From Actinoplanes octamycinicus (GTDB lineage Bacteria > Actinomycetota > Actinomycetes > Mycobacteriales > Micromonosporaceae), in contig NZ_JACHNB010000001.1 of NCBI RefSeq assembly GCF_014205225.1, positions 1,178,001-1,242,000 of the forward strand: 64,000 nt of DNA, given 5' to 3'. Position numbers and translations under genes: made by a program. This document shows positions 36,110 through 46,205 of the stretch, piece after piece (the stretch's first letter is position 1; every line of letters starts with the position of its first letter). The notes below the pieces were generated by a model. That model saw nothing but the letters and a program-made list of their open reading frames with translations, was not told where the DNA came from and did no database searches.

Positions 36110-36814
36110 ACGCGGGAATCGACGTGCCGGGCTCCTTGCGAATGAGTCATGGCAATTCGATGAACGAAAGATCCTGACTCGTAACATGCCTGTAAACAAA
36201 AGCGCCGGCGGCGGCGGGCGACCCCCATCCCCATAGGCGTCGCCCGCACTAACCGCCGGTCTCGGGTCGCGCCGTCCCCCAACGGCTCATGCCACCCGTC
36301 CCCAAACGCCGATCCGTGGCGATCATTACTGATCGACCCGTTCCCCGAACTGACGGCTCGGCGTCCATCGACCACGCTAGTTGGGGCAGTCAAGCCTCAC
36401 AAGCCGTATTCGTGTCGACATCTGTCTCGGGCGTCACAATCGCCAACAACCAACCGATCGGACGATCCGCCAATCACTCATCCGGCCTCCGCGAGACGGC
36501 GGAAATTACGACTCTTGCCGCCCGGGGGAAATGATGAACATCGAATCAGCGGACCCTCGGCGCGATCTTGCCGACGGGCGTCATCCGGATGAATTCCCGA
36601 CTCGCATGATCACGTTTCCGCACGTCAGCGGGATCTTGCCGGATTCCGCGGTGTTATCGACGCCGCCGGACCACCACCGCGATCATCCACGCGGATGGAT
36701 GACGTGCGAGCCGCCGGCCGGACGGCGGCATCCCTAGTCAGACCGCCCGGGTGGCCGCCGCCACCGGGATGGCCACTGTGGACAGCCGGGTGGGGGGCGT
36801 GACAGACGGCGCGG
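36110..36814. other. Low-coding intergenic region between MFS paralogue 2 and ybjN
   Basis: About 700 bases between convergent genes, visibly less GC-rich than the rest of the window. One ORF, ATG 36531 to 36737 (68 codons) after GGGGGAA, is possible but has poor third-position GC, so I do not call it as a gene. CCCGG(G)TGGC/GCCACCGGG at 36746-36768 is a hairpin that may end the ybjN transcript. Otherwise nothing recognisable; it could be a relic of a lost gene. Confidence 0.5.
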
Positions 36815-37315
36815 TCAGGACGTGCCGCCGCTGACGTTGTCCGGGGCGGCGAAGTGCTTGAAGGCCTGCAGGTTGGCCAGTGACTCGCCGCGCTTGACCC
36901 GCCACTCCCACTCGCGGCGGATCGACGTACCGAAGCCGATCTCCAACATCGTGTCGAACGACTCGTCGGCGTAGGTGAGCACCGCGCCCAGCAGCCGGTC
37001 CAGTTCGTCCTCGTCGAGGCCGTTCAGCGAGACCCGGCCGGTCAGGTAGACGTCGCCGACCGCGTCGATGGAGAAGGCCACCCCGTACATCCGGGCGTTG
37101 CGCCGCAGCAGCCAGGCCCACAGCTCCTCGCGCCGTTCGTCCGGCTGGCGCATGACGAACGCCTCGATCCGCAGCGCGTGCTCGCCGACGATCAGGTTGC
37201 AGGCGGTCTTCAGCTTGTGCGAGCCGGGCAGAGTGACCACATAGGACGCCTCGCCGGTCGGCTCCCACTCCAGCTCGCGGTCGTTCAGCACGCGCTCGAT
37301 CAGCTCGGTCACCAT
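36815..37315 (-). CDS. YbjN-domain protein
   Basis: This 166-aa protein belongs to the YbjN family (type III secretion chaperone-like fold). [41 protein letters not shown] opens the domain, and [33 protein letters not shown] ends it. Members are thought to act in stress responses without enzymatic activity. ATG at 37315 overlaps mshA by 7 nt, giving a coupled operon; the mycobacterial homologue (Rv0487) also directly follows mshA. Confidence 0.92.
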   Translation of the reverse strand: MVTELIERVLNDRELEWEPTGEASYVVTLPGSHKLKTACNLIVGEHALRIEAFVMRQPDERREELWAWLLRRNARMYGVAFSIDAVGDVYLTGRVSLNGLDEDELDRLLGAVLTYADESFDTMLEIGFGTSIRREWEWRVKRGESLANLQAFKHFAAPDNVSGGTS

Positions 37316-38598
37316 GCGCAGGTCGCCCCTTCCAGCCGGGCGGCGATCAGCGCCCGGTGCTCGGTCACCGCGTCTCGGTAGACCCGGATCAGGTTCTTCG
37401 CGGTCCGGTCCCAGGAGAACCGGCGGGCATGCGCCACCGCGCCGGCCGACAGCCGGCGGCGGTAACCCGGCGCGTCCAGCAGTTTCTCCAGCACCCGCGC
37501 CCAGTCGGCCGGGTCGTGCCCGTCGATCAGCACCCCGCTCTCGCCGTCGCGCACCGCGGTGACCAGGCCACCGACCGCGGCCGCGACCACCGGCGTGCCG
37601 CAGGCCTGCGCCTCCAGCGCGACCAGCCCGAACGACTCGTTGTAGGAGGGCACCGCGACCAGGTCGGCGGCCCGGTAGAGGGCGGCCAGGTCGGCGCCGG
37701 TCTGCGGGGGCAGGAAGACCACCGCGTCGCTGACGCCGAGCGACGCGGCCAGCTCGATCAGCGCGGACGGCCGGTCCAGGCCGCTGCCGCTGGGACCGCC
37801 GCAGATCACCACGGTGACGTCCTCGCCGCCACGGGCGCGCAGCTCGGCGAGCGCGGAGATCAGCACGTCGGGCGCCTTGAGCGGCTGGATCCGGCCGACG
37901 AAGGCGACGATCCGGCCGTGCTCGGGCAGCCCGAACCGGGCCCGGTCGGACCGGCCGGGACGGAACCGGTCCAGGTCGACGCCCGGCTGCACCACGCTGA
38001 CCCGGCCCGGGTCGGCCTGGTAGTGGGCCATCAGGTCGTGCGCCTCGAACCGGGTGTTGGCGACCAGCCGGTCGGACTCGGCGACCACCTGCTCCTCGCC
38101 GATCACCCGGGCTTTCGGCTCCGGGCGGTCGCCGGCCGCGATCAGCCTGTTCTTCACCTTGGCCAGGGTGTGCGGGGTGTGCACGTGCGGCACGCCCCAG
38201 CGCTCCCGGGCCAGCCAGCCGACCTGGCCGGAGAGCCAGTAGTGCGAGTGGATCAGGTCGTAGTGGCCGGGCGGGTGCGCCGCCTCGGCCCGCAGCACGC
38301 CGGTGGTGAACGCGCAGAGCTGGGAGGAGAGCTCCTCCTTGTTCAGCCCCTCGTAGGGACCCGCGGTGACGTGCCGGACGTGCACACCGGGCGCCATCTC
38401 CACCATCGGCGGCAGGTCGCTCGCGGTGGCCCGGGTGAAGATCTCCACCTCGACGCCGGCCGCGGCGAGCCGCTTGGACACCTCGACGATGTAGACGTTC
38501 ATCCCGCCGGCGTCGCCGGTGCCCGGCTGCTCCAGCGGTGAGGTGTGCACCGAGAGGGTGGCAATCCGCCGGGGTGTGGGCCAGCCGACCTCAGCCAC
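37309..38598 (-). CDS. mshA: D-inositol-3-phosphate glycosyltransferase (mycothiol synthesis)
   Basis: This 429-aa GT4 enzyme transfers N-acetylglucosamine from UDP-GlcNAc to 1L-inositol-1-phosphate, the first step to mycothiol, the main low-molecular-weight thiol of actinobacteria. [35 protein letters not shown] is the standard N-terminus with the Gly-rich donor/acceptor loop. The C-terminal half holds [15 protein letters not shown] and [28 protein letters not shown] with the EX7E motif. GTG at 38598 has GGAGGGA upstream. Other mycothiol genes are not in the window. Followed by ybjN with a 7-nt overlap. Confidence 0.96.
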   Translation of the reverse strand: MAEVGWPTPRRIATLSVHTSPLEQPGTGDAGGMNVYIVEVSKRLAAAGVEVEIFTRATASDLPPMVEMAPGVHVRHVTAGPYEGLNKEELSSQLCAFTTGVLRAEAAHPPGHYDLIHSHYWLSGQVGWLARERWGVPHVHTPHTLAKVKNRLIAAGDRPEPKARVIGEEQVVAESDRLVANTRFEAHDLMAHYQADPGRVSVVQPGVDLDRFRPGRSDRARFGLPEHGRIVAFVGRIQPLKAPDVLISALAELRARGGEDVTVVICGGPSGSGLDRPSALIELAASLGVSDAVVFLPPQTGADLAALYRAADLVAVPSYNESFGLVALEAQACGTPVVAAAVGGLVTAVRDGESGVLIDGHDPADWARVLEKLLDAPGYRRRLSAGAVAHARRFSWDRTAKNLIRVYRDAVTEHRALIAARLEGATCAW

Positions 38599-38707
38599 GA
38601 TCGTTCCCTCCGCTCGGACTCATACCCAGTCATCTTCCCCATCGGCGTGGGCTGAACCACTACGCAGCGGGACCGAGGTGACTCAGGTCATGCGGTTAGA
38701 TCGGACC

Positions 38708-39463
38708 ATGCAGAGAATCGCAGTGGTGACCGGGGCCTCCAGCGGGATCGGCGCGGCGACCGCACGCCGCCTGGCCGGTGAGGGTTTCCACGTGGTCGCC
38801 GCGGCCCGCCGGGTGGACCGGCTGGACGCGCTGGTCAAGGAGATCGGGCCGGGCGCGACGGCGGTGGCGTGCGACGTCACCTCGGACGAGTCGGTGGCCG
38901 GGCTGGCCGCCGCGGTGGCCGGGCTGGGCGGCCCGCTGGCCCTGCTGGTCAACAACGCCGGCGGCGCCCGTGGGGTGGACCCGGTCGCGGCCGGTTCGAC
39001 CGGCGACTGGCAGTGGATGTTCGACGTGAACGTGCTGGGCACCCTGCGGGTGACCAAGGCGCTGCTGCCGGCGCTGGAGGCGAGCGGGGCCGGGACGATC
39101 GTGACGATCGGTTCGACCGCGGCCTTCACGCCGTACGAGGGTGGCGGTGGCTACGTGGCGGCCAAGCACGCGCAGACCGCCCTGGTCGGCACGCTGCGCC
39201 TGGAGCTGTCCGGCAAGCCGGTCCGGGTGGTGGAGATCGACCCGGGGATGGTGCGCACCGACGAGTTCGCGCTCAACCGGTTCGCCGGCGACCCGGACAA
39301 GGCCGCCGCGGTCTACGCCGGGGTGAAGGAGCCGCTGGTCGCCGACGACATCGCGGACATCGTCGCGTTCGCCGCCACCCGGCCGCAGCACGTCAACATC
39401 GACCGCCTGGTGGTCCGGCCGATCGCCCAGGCCGCGCAGCACAAGGTGCACCGGGAGCTGTAG
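38708..39463 (+). CDS. Short-chain dehydrogenase/reductase
   Basis: This 251-aa classical SDR has the cofactor motif TGASSGIGAATA, NNAGGARG after strand 4, Ser in TIGSTAAF, and the catalytic YxxxK in GGYVAAKHAQ. The C-terminus includes VVEIDPGMVRTDEF typical of the family. Cofactor (NADP or NAD) and substrate are unknown. Start: ATG 38708 opens the conserved core; ATG 38690 is 6 codons upstream and has a slightly better Shine-Dalgarno, so the protein could be six residues longer. It is divergent from mshA, as in the mycobacterial Rv0484c-mshA arrangement. Confidence 0.92.
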   Translation: MQRIAVVTGASSGIGAATARRLAGEGFHVVAAARRVDRLDALVKEIGPGATAVACDVTSDESVAGLAAAVAGLGGPLALLVNNAGGARGVDPVAAGSTGDWQWMFDVNVLGTLRVTKALLPALEASGAGTIVTIGSTAAFTPYEGGGGYVAAKHAQTALVGTLRLELSGKPVRVVEIDPGMVRTDEFALNRFAGDPDKAAAVYAGVKEPLVADDIADIVAFAATRPQHVNIDRLVVRPIAQAAQHKVHREL

Positions 39464-39466
39464 GCG

Positions 39467-40267
39467 GTGAAGCCGGTCGGCGCGATCACCCGGGGCACGA
39501 CGAACCCCAACCGCCTGCGGCGGGTGGACAACTTCATCGCCTTCCGGTGCGCGGACCGGTTGCGGTCCGCGGTCGATCCGCTGGTCGTCGATCTGGGGTA
39601 CGGCGCGACGCCGGTCACCGCCGTGGAACTCCGGGGGCGGCTGGCGGCCGCGGTCCGCCCGGACGTCACGGTCGTCGGTCTGGAGATCGATCCGGTACGG
39701 GTGACCGCCGCCCAGCCGTACGCCGACCCGCCCCGGCTGGAGTTCCGGCGGGGCGGGTTCGAGCTGGCCGGGCTCGCGCCGGCCGTGGTCCGCGCGTTCA
39801 ACGTGCTCCGGCAGTACCCGGAGGACGGGGTGGCGGCGGCCTGGCGGCAGATGACCGGCACCGGGGCGACGCTGATCGAGGGCACCTGTGACGAGCTGGG
39901 CCGGATCGCCACCTGGGCGGTGGTCGAGGCGGGCGGGCCGGTGACGCTGACCCTGTCGGCCCGGCTGCCGGTGCTGGAGCATCCGGCGGTCTTCGCCGAG
40001 CGGCTGCCGAAGGCGCTGATCCACCACAACGTGCCCGGGCATCCGGTGCACGAGCTGCTGCGCGCGCTGGGGCGGGCGTGGGAGACCGAGGCGACGCCGT
40101 TCGGGCCGCGGCAGCGGTGGCTGGCCACCGTCCGCCGGATGCGCGACGAGGGCTGGCCGGTGCTGGACGGTCCCGCCCGCTGGCGCCTGGGCGAGCTGAC
40201 CGTGCCTTATGGCGTCGCCTCCGGCTCCGCGGCATCCCACCCCGGAGAAACGGCCACGCTTCGCTAA
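39467..40267 (+). CDS. Class I SAM-dependent methyltransferase
   Basis: This 266-aa protein has a Rossmann SAM-binding start VVDLGYGATPVTAVELRG (motif I variant, DLGYGATP), VVGLEIDPVRVTAA (acidic end of strand 2) and FNVLRQYPE (motif III region). It carries no domain pointing to a particular acceptor. The GTG start follows the SDR stop by 3 nt, so the two are co-transcribed and translationally coupled. The pair is recurrent beside mshA in actinobacteria as far as I recall. Confidence 0.88.
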   Translation: MKPVGAITRGTTNPNRLRRVDNFIAFRCADRLRSAVDPLVVDLGYGATPVTAVELRGRLAAAVRPDVTVVGLEIDPVRVTAAQPYADPPRLEFRRGGFELAGLAPAVVRAFNVLRQYPEDGVAAAWRQMTGTGATLIEGTCDELGRIATWAVVEAGGPVTLTLSARLPVLEHPAVFAERLPKALIHHNVPGHPVHELLRALGRAWETEATPFGPRQRWLATVRRMRDEGWPVLDGPARWRLGELTVPYGVASGSAASHPGETATLR

Positions 40268-40312
40268 CCGATTCCGGTGCTCTCGCGATCGACGGGCGAA
40301 CTGCGCCGTGGT

Positions 40313-40717
40313 TCAGTTGGCGTTGCCGTTGCCGAGGACCGTGCGCAGGGCGGTGAGCAGGGCGTCGGCGGTGAACGGCTTCTTCACCAGCAGGGCGTCG
40401 TCGCCGACCAGGCCCTTGGTGACCGCGATGTCCTTGGGCAGCCCGGAGATGAACACCACCCCGGTCCCCGGCCGCATCTCGATGATCGTGCCGGCCAGTT
40501 CGCCACCGGACTTCCCGCCCGGCAGGGTCAGGTCGGTGACCAGGACGTCGATATCGCCCGGGTGGTCGCGGCAGACCGAGATGGCCTCGTCCGGATCGCC
40601 GGCCACCAGGGCCGCATACCCTTTGCGCTGCAGCATGCGGCGCATGATGTCGCGGAGATCTTCTTCGTCGTCGACGACCAGGACGGTGGGCGTTTCGGCG
40701 ACCGGCGCCTCGGACAT
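40313..40717 (-). CDS. Single-domain response regulator
   Basis: This 134-aa protein is a receiver domain without output domain. Acidic pair D16-D17 (VLVVDDEEDLRD), phospho-acceptor D62 (LVTDLTLPGG), S91 (FISGL) and K113 (LVKKPF) are all present, so it should be phosphorylated. Such stand-alone receivers act by protein-protein contact, for example in phosphorelays or chemotaxis-like control. The nearest kinase in the window is the orphan histidine kinase at 42560, which lacks a cognate output regulator; a link is only a hypothesis. ATG 40717. Confidence 0.92.
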   Translation of the reverse strand: MSEAPVAETPTVLVVDDEEDLRDIMRRMLQRKGYAALVAGDPDEAISVCRDHPGDIDVLVTDLTLPGGKSGGELAGTIIEMRPGTGVVFISGLPKDIAVTKGLVGDDALLVKKPFTADALLTALRTVLGNGNAN

Positions 40718-40794
40718 GGGTCCTCCTCGCGGGCTGGGGTCGATCTCACGCTAGCCGCCGGAGGGCGCCGGACGACGACGTTCGCAGAAAAGCC

Positions 40795-40831
40795 GAATGC
40801 CGCTCTTCCCCCGGGGGGAAGAGCGGCATTC
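40795..40831 (-). terminator. Terminator after subtilase gene
   Basis: GAATGCCGCTCTTCCCCC (40795-40812) is the exact complement of GGGGGAAGAGCGGCATTC (40814-40831), an up-to-18-bp stem just beyond the subtilase stop codon at 40838. It separates the subtilase from the response regulator downstream. Confidence 0.9.
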
Positions 40832-40837
40832 GTGAGG

Positions 40838-42064
<1,227 letters not shown>

Positions 42065-42311
42065 CAAGTGTCTCCCTCAGGTAGGTGCCCCGGCCCGGAG
42101 GTGCATGCCGTGGCGACTTGAGGGAAATCTTGAAGTGGGAAAAGTGCAGGTCCAGGTCGCACCGGGTTGCGACGACGTTGCGCCGTTCACACCGGAACAA
42201 CGGGTGGAACCACTAAGGCCACCCAGCGCAGGGCCGATCTAGTCCGCTGTCAGGACCGCTGCACACCGCCACTGAGCCCCGCTTCATTGGCCCATGAGCA
42301 AGGAGAGCGAT

Positions 42312-42524
42312 ATGACCACCCTGCTGTCGCCCGAGATCGACACCGTCGGCGAGCTGACCGATCGCTGCGATCGCTGTGGAGCGGCCGCCAAGCTGGAGGT
42401 AACCCTGAGCAGCGGCGGCGACCTGGCCTTCTGCGGGCACCACGCGAACCGGATGCACGCCGAGATCTCGCGGGTGGCCAGCAAGATCCGCCTGGAGGAA
42501 GGCTTCGCCTGGGCGGGTAAGTAA
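42312..42524 (+). CDS. Small Cys-rich protein (DUF7455-like)
   Basis: This 70-aa soluble protein has LTDRCDRCGAAAKLEVTLSSGGDLAFCGHHANRMHAEI, where CDRC and CGHH could bind one zinc ion like a zinc ribbon. It matches a widespread small actinobacterial protein family of unknown function. ATG 42312 is preferred over ATG 42294 because AGGAG lies 6 nt upstream of it and family members begin MTT. It lies 240 nt from the divergent subtilase gene; nothing recognisable is in that gap. Function unknown, possibly transcription- or translation-linked. Confidence 0.82.
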   Translation: MTTLLSPEIDTVGELTDRCDRCGAAAKLEVTLSSGGDLAFCGHHANRMHAEISRVASKIRLEEGFAWAGK

Positions 42525-42559
42525 CCGCCTGCGTCGCGATATGATCATTTCCTCACGTC

Positions 42560-44167
42560 ATGGGGGGATATGTGCATATCGCGGCACGCGGCGTGGGCAG
42601 GCTGTCCCGGCTGATCGCCGGCTGCGCCGGAGTCACGGTCACCGTGCTCGGCCTCCTGAACACGCACACGTCCGACACCACGTCGCCGGAGGGGCTCCCG
42701 CCCGCTCCGGCGTTCGTGTTGATCCCGGCCGGGCTGGCCCTGCTGCTGCAGGCGGTGCCGCTGGCCGACGGTCTGGCCGGGCGGCTGCGCGCCGGGGCCG
42801 CCGCCGTGCTCGGGCTCTCCGCGGCGGTGCTCGGCGGCGTCGCGCTGGACCGGCACCCGGCCGCCGGGCTGGCCACCGTGCTGGCCGGCCTGGCGCTGGC
42901 CGGCCTGGACGTCCGGCTGCCCCGGATCGGCCCGGTCCCGGTCCGGATCACCGACCCGCTGCTGCTCGGCGCCGCCACCATCGCGCTGGTCGGGCTCGCC
43001 TCCCGGCTGGTCACCGCCACCGTGATGCCGCCTTCGCTGGCCGCCGGCCTGCTCCTGCTGACCGCCGGGGCGGTGCTGGCCCGGCCCGAGGCGCCGGCCG
43101 CCGAGGACTCCGCCGCCGACCAGCTGCTGGTCGCCGAGCTGCGCGACCGGCAGGACTTCGCGGACACGCTGCTCCAGTCGATGAACGAGGCGGTCATGGT
43201 GCTGGACGCCAACTACCGGGTGATCGACGTGAACCGGCGCTGGCGCGAGCTCACCGGCCACCGGGACGAGGTCCGCGACCCGCCGCCGCTGCCGCCTCCC
43301 GGGCATGGCGGCGACTGGCTGCTGCCCCGCGCCGACGGCACCGAGGTGCCGGTGCTGGCCACCATGGCCGCCATCCCGGACGCCGCCGGCGCGCCGCGCG
43401 GCTACGTCGCCACCTGCGTCGACATCGCCTCCCGCAAGGAGGCCGAGGAGGCGCTCAGCGAGCACGCCGCCGAACTGGAGCGCGGCAACGCCCAGCTGGC
43501 CGCGGCGAACGCGCAACTGGCCGCCGCGCTGGCCTTCAAGAACGACCTGACCTCGATGCTCACCCACGACGTGGCACAGCCGATCAGCTCGATCGCCAGC
43601 CTGGCCGAGCTGCTCTGCGCGGACTGGGCGGACCTGCCGGAGGACATCCGGCTGGAGCTGTCCCTGAAGATCGACAAGAACACCCGCCGCCTGGTCAAGA
43701 TGATGAACGACCTGCAGCTGCTGTTCCGCCTGGACACCGGCGCGGTGACCGCCCGCCGGGTGCCGGTGCCGCTGCTGGAGGTGGTCCGCACGGCCCGCGG
43801 CGAGACCGCCGGGGCCGACCAGGTGGAGATCGCGATCGACGAGGAGCTGTCCGCGCTGGCCGACCGCGGGCACCTCGCCGTGGTTGTGGAAAACCTGTTG
43901 AAGAACGCGATCGCGCACGGGGCCGCGCCGATCCGGGTGGGTGCCGAGCGGCAGGGCGGCACGGTGCTGCTCTGCGTGCAGGACAGCGGCGCGGGCATCC
44001 CGGAGGACGTGCTGCCCAACCTGTTCGGCCGGTTCCTGCGCGGGGCCGGGCTGGGCCTGTTCATCGTCCGGCACCTGGTCGAGGCGAACGGCGGCTCGGT
44101 GCGCTACGAGCACGCCACGCCCCGCGGCGCGCGCCTGCTGGTCACCCTGGAGGCCGCACCGCGCTGA
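42560..44167 (+). CDS. Membrane sensor histidine kinase, PAS-containing
   Basis: This 535-aa kinase has a membrane part of about six hydrophobic helices (residues 17-175), a PAS domain (about 200-295, MVLDANYRVIDVNRRWRELTG), a coiled coil (AAELERGNAQLAAANAQLAAA), a HisKA box with H336 (TSMLTHDVAQPISSI), and a HATPase_c domain with N box (ENLLKNAIAHG), G1 (DSGAGIP) and G2 (GAGLGL). The loop between F box and G2 box (FGRFLRGAGLGLF) is short, losing the usual ATP-lid residues, which may slow or alter ATP binding. No response regulator is coded nearby on this strand. Start: ATG 42560, or GTG 42572 with GGGGGG just upstream. Confidence 0.88.
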   Translation: MGGYVHIAARGVGRLSRLIAGCAGVTVTVLGLLNTHTSDTTSPEGLPPAPAFVLIPAGLALLLQAVPLADGLAGRLRAGAAAVLGLSAAVLGGVALDRHPAAGLATVLAGLALAGLDVRLPRIGPVPVRITDPLLLGAATIALVGLASRLVTATVMPPSLAAGLLLLTAGAVLARPEAPAAEDSAADQLLVAELRDRQDFADTLLQSMNEAVMVLDANYRVIDVNRRWRELTGHRDEVRDPPPLPPPGHGGDWLLPRADGTEVPVLATMAAIPDAAGAPRGYVATCVDIASRKEAEEALSEHAAELERGNAQLAAANAQLAAALAFKNDLTSMLTHDVAQPISSIASLAELLCADWADLPEDIRLELSLKIDKNTRRLVKMMNDLQLLFRLDTGAVTARRVPVPLLEVVRTARGETAGADQVEIAIDEELSALADRGHLAVVVENLLKNAIAHGAAPIRVGAERQGGTVLLCVQDSGAGIPEDVLPNLFGRFLRGAGLGLFIVRHLVEANGGSVRYEHATPRGARLLVTLEAAPR

Positions 44168-44260
44168 GGCGCCGTCTCAGGCGCCATCCGATCCGTCATT
44201 CCTCGCCGCGAGCGGGCCCTGGACACGCCGATTCACCCAGGTGCGCTGGCGGGCACGACG

Positions 44261-44285
44261 AAGGCCGGCCCAACGGGCCGGCCTT
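44261..44285 (+). terminator. Terminator after histidine kinase gene
   Basis: AAGGCCGGCCC (44261-44271) and GGGCCGGCCTT (44275-44285) form a perfect 11-bp stem with a 3-nt loop. It lies between the kinase gene and structured repeat copy B. Confidence 0.9.
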
Positions 44286-44317
44286 CGGTTCTGACTGTGA
44301 TCTGGCTTCCGCAACTA

Positions 44318-44447
44318 CCCACGGACGTCGCCCTTGCGGGCTGAGCGTTCTGGACGCGCCAGCGGCCAGCTCAGCCCGGAAGGGTCCCTGGCGGGAGCGA
44401 CGGCCGGTGATCAGCGCGGACCCGAGTCAGCAAGCTCTTGATCTTGA
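44318..44447. repeat. Dispersed structured repeat, copy B
   Basis: Same element as 34462-34606. The stem GGGCTGAGC (44338-44346) pairs perfectly with GCTCAGCCC (44369-44377) around the loop GTTCTGGACGCGCCAGCGGCCA minus its ends. Downstream come GGTCCCTGGCGGGAGCG, GTGATCAGCGCGGA and CTTGATCTTGAT. It lies between convergent genes, just after the SRPBCC stop and before the kinase terminator. Adjacent GCCC-TTGC-GGGC (44330-44341) on the minus strand gives GCCC-GCAA-GGGC, a GNRA-type hairpin. Confidence 0.75.
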
Positions 44448-44454
44448 TTGTGGA

Positions 44455-45255
44455 TCAGCCGATGCCGCGGTCCTCTTCGTTGATCATGCCGTTGCCCCAG
44501 ATGTCGGCGGCGGCGGTGCGGCCGCCCATCCGGGCCGAGCCGGACGAGGCCCCCCGCTTGGCCGCCGGCATGGTGCCCGGGCCGGCCGCGTGGTGCAGCG
44601 GGTTCTCGGTGAGGCCGGTGCCGGTCGGGTCGGCGTTGCTCAGGTCGGCGGCGCCGGTGTCCCAGCCGGCCCCCGGCGACGGCTCGGTGTCCTGCGCCAG
44701 CCCCGTCCCGGCCGGCGGATGCTTGTGCACGCGGGCGGCGACCGACGCCGGCGAGGCGTAGTCCGGCTTGCTGAACAGGGTGTGCGACGGGCCGGGCAGG
44801 CGCTTGACGCTGGCCCCGGTGGGCATCGGGCGGCCGCCCAGCACCCCGCTCTCGACCAGGCCCTTGAAGGTGGTCAGGTCGGCCTTGAGCCGGCGGTTCA
44901 GCGACTCCTGGCCGTGCCGGTCGCTGGGCATGAGGAACGCGATGTCGGCCTCGAGCTGGGCGACGATCTGAGTCTTCGTCTCCCCCATCGGGCGCAGCGT
45001 GATGGTCTCGGCGAGGAGCGGCCCCTCCATGGTCGACCAGGAGACCCGCTCGTCCGGCGATCGTTCGATGATCTGCGCGTCGAACTCCCGGCGCTTGCCG
45101 TCCACGTCCATGATCCAGTGCGTCTGGTCCCGGCCGGTGGTGGTCACCTGGCGGACCCCGGTCATGAACCGTGGGTAGTTCTCGAACGCGGCGAGTTGCT
45201 CGTACACCGTGTGCAGCGGTGCACTCACCTCGATGGCCTGCTGAACCATACTCAT
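44455..45255 (-). CDS. SRPBCC/polyketide-cyclase-type protein
   Basis: This 266-aa protein has an N-terminal START-like SRPBCC fold of about 145 residues (SMVQQAIEVSAPLHTVYEQLAAFENYPRFMTGVRQV and RVSWSTMEGPLLAETITLRPM), which binds hydrophobic ligands. A polar low-complexity extension follows (Gly, Pro, Ala and Thr rich) and ends in an acidic ADIWGNGMINEEDRGIG. Ligand and role unknown. ATG at 45255 has GGGAGAG upstream and opens the domain. It follows the PHP gene on the same strand. Confidence 0.85.
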   Translation of the reverse strand: MSMVQQAIEVSAPLHTVYEQLAAFENYPRFMTGVRQVTTTGRDQTHWIMDVDGKRREFDAQIIERSPDERVSWSTMEGPLLAETITLRPMGETKTQIVAQLEADIAFLMPSDRHGQESLNRRLKADLTTFKGLVESGVLGGRPMPTGASVKRLPGPSHTLFSKPDYASPASVAARVHKHPPAGTGLAQDTEPSPGAGWDTGAADLSNADPTGTGLTENPLHHAAGPGTMPAAKRGASSGSARMGGRTAAADIWGNGMINEEDRGIG

Positions 45256-45341
45256 CGCATCTCTCCCATGCTGAAGTGCTGGCATGACAGAGCGTACGGA
45301 GACGAGTGCGACCCGTGTTCGCTTTCGCGGAGACCCGGCTT

Positions 45342-46088
45342 TCAGACTCTGCGCAGGTACTGCCAGCCGCCCACCTCGGCGGCGTACCGGGCGTCACTCG
45401 CGGGCACCAGCGTCACGGCGGCGTCGCGCAGCAGCGCCACCAGGCGCGGGGACGGGCTGCGCCAGGCCTCGCTGATCTCCACCAGGGTGCCGGTGGACCG
45501 GCAGGCGGCGGCCAGGTCGGCCAGCAGGGCCGGGGACACCGCGGCGTCGTCCACGCCGGCCTGGGCCAGCAGCGCGAGCGGGCGGGCCAGCTGGGTGGGC
45601 ACGTAGCGGCAGGCCCGTTCCAGGCCCCGCACGGTCGCCTCGACCAGCAGCTCGGCAACCTGCTCGGGGGTCAGCTCACCGGCCTCGACCAGGGCGCGCA
45701 CCGCCCGGGCGTCCAGCAGGTCGTCGCCGACCGGCAGGGCGGAGACCGCCACCGACAGCGCGTCCAGCTGGGCCAGGTCGGCGGGCAGCGCCAGCCAGCC
45801 GTCCGGGCGGACCACCTCGACCTCGGCGGCCACCCGCAGGGTCATCTCGGTGCGGTGCCGGGCCCGGCGCACCGCGTCCGCGTACGCGGTCAGCCAGGTG
45901 GTGTCCGGTCCGGCCTGGTCGGCGAAGGTCAACGAGGTCAGCCCGGCCCGGTCGGCGGCCGAGGCCACCACACCGACCGCGTCCCGCCCGGCCGCGAACC
46001 CGGTGTGCACGTGGGCATCCACCGTCAGGTCCAGCGCGTACGCGGTACCGACCGCGCCACCGCCGATGACTGATTCCCGCTCTGCCAC
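45342..46088 (-). CDS. PHP-domain metal-dependent phosphoesterase-like protein
   Basis: This 248-aa protein is a polymerase/histidinol-phosphatase (PHP) fold. DAHVHTG at residues 24-30 gives the metal-binding HxH, FADQAGPDTTW a second region, and VAAEVEVV the third, where Glu is kept. Several downstream metal ligands (His residues) are not obvious, so catalytic activity is uncertain. The GTG start at 46088 has GGGGAG 6 nt upstream; this Shine-Dalgarno lies in the 3' arm of an RNA hairpin (46094-46122). The gene follows csrA on the same strand. Confidence 0.82.
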   Translation of the reverse strand: MAERESVIGGGAVGTAYALDLTVDAHVHTGFAAGRDAVGVVASAADRAGLTSLTFADQAGPDTTWLTAYADAVRRARHRTEMTLRVAAEVEVVRPDGWLALPADLAQLDALSVAVSALPVGDDLLDARAVRALVEAGELTPEQVAELLVEATVRGLERACRYVPTQLARPLALLAQAGVDDAAVSPALLADLAAACRSTGTLVEISEAWRSPSPRLVALLRDAAVTLVPASDARYAAEVGGWQYLRRV

Positions 46089-46093
46089 GTTCG

Positions 46094-46122
46094 CTCCCCG
46101 ACTGAAGTTCTCCGTCGGGGAG
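46094..46122 (-). promoter_or_regulatory. RBS-sequestering hairpin before PHP gene, GGA in loop
   Basis: On the minus-strand RNA CTCCCCGAC pairs perfectly with GTCGGGGAG over 9 bp, and the 11-nt loop begins GGAGAACTTCA. The second arm contains the GGGGAG Shine-Dalgarno of the PHP gene. A GGA in the loop is the core of a CsrA target, and csrA is the next gene upstream. Function as a switch is hypothesis. Confidence 0.55.
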
Positions 46123-46177
46123 AAGAATGCGGCCCGCGCGTTGTCTCCGGGGTCAGCCGCCGGTGCAGGTGAGGTGC

Positions 46178-46200
46178 GCCCGCCACCGGCGGTGGCGGGC
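46178..46200 (-). terminator. Terminator after csrA
   Basis: GCCCGCCACC (46178-46187) and GGTGGCGGGC (46191-46200) form a perfect 10-bp stem with a 3-nt loop, directly after the csrA stop. Confidence 0.88.
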
Positions 46201-46205
46201 CGCCC

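Noticed and set aside
36070..36393. 107-aa minus-strand ORF near the end of MFS paralogue 2
   Set aside because: No Shine-Dalgarno, no family feature, overlaps the end of a real gene.
36531..36737. 68-aa ORF with GGGGGAA upstream
   Set aside because: Third-position GC is low and the product has no recognisable features; kept only as a possibility in the gap description.
42541..45606. 1021-aa plus-strand ORF over the histidine kinase and SRPBCC genes
   Set aside because: Different frame from the kinase with intact H, N, G boxes; no domain, Arg/Gly/Ala biased.
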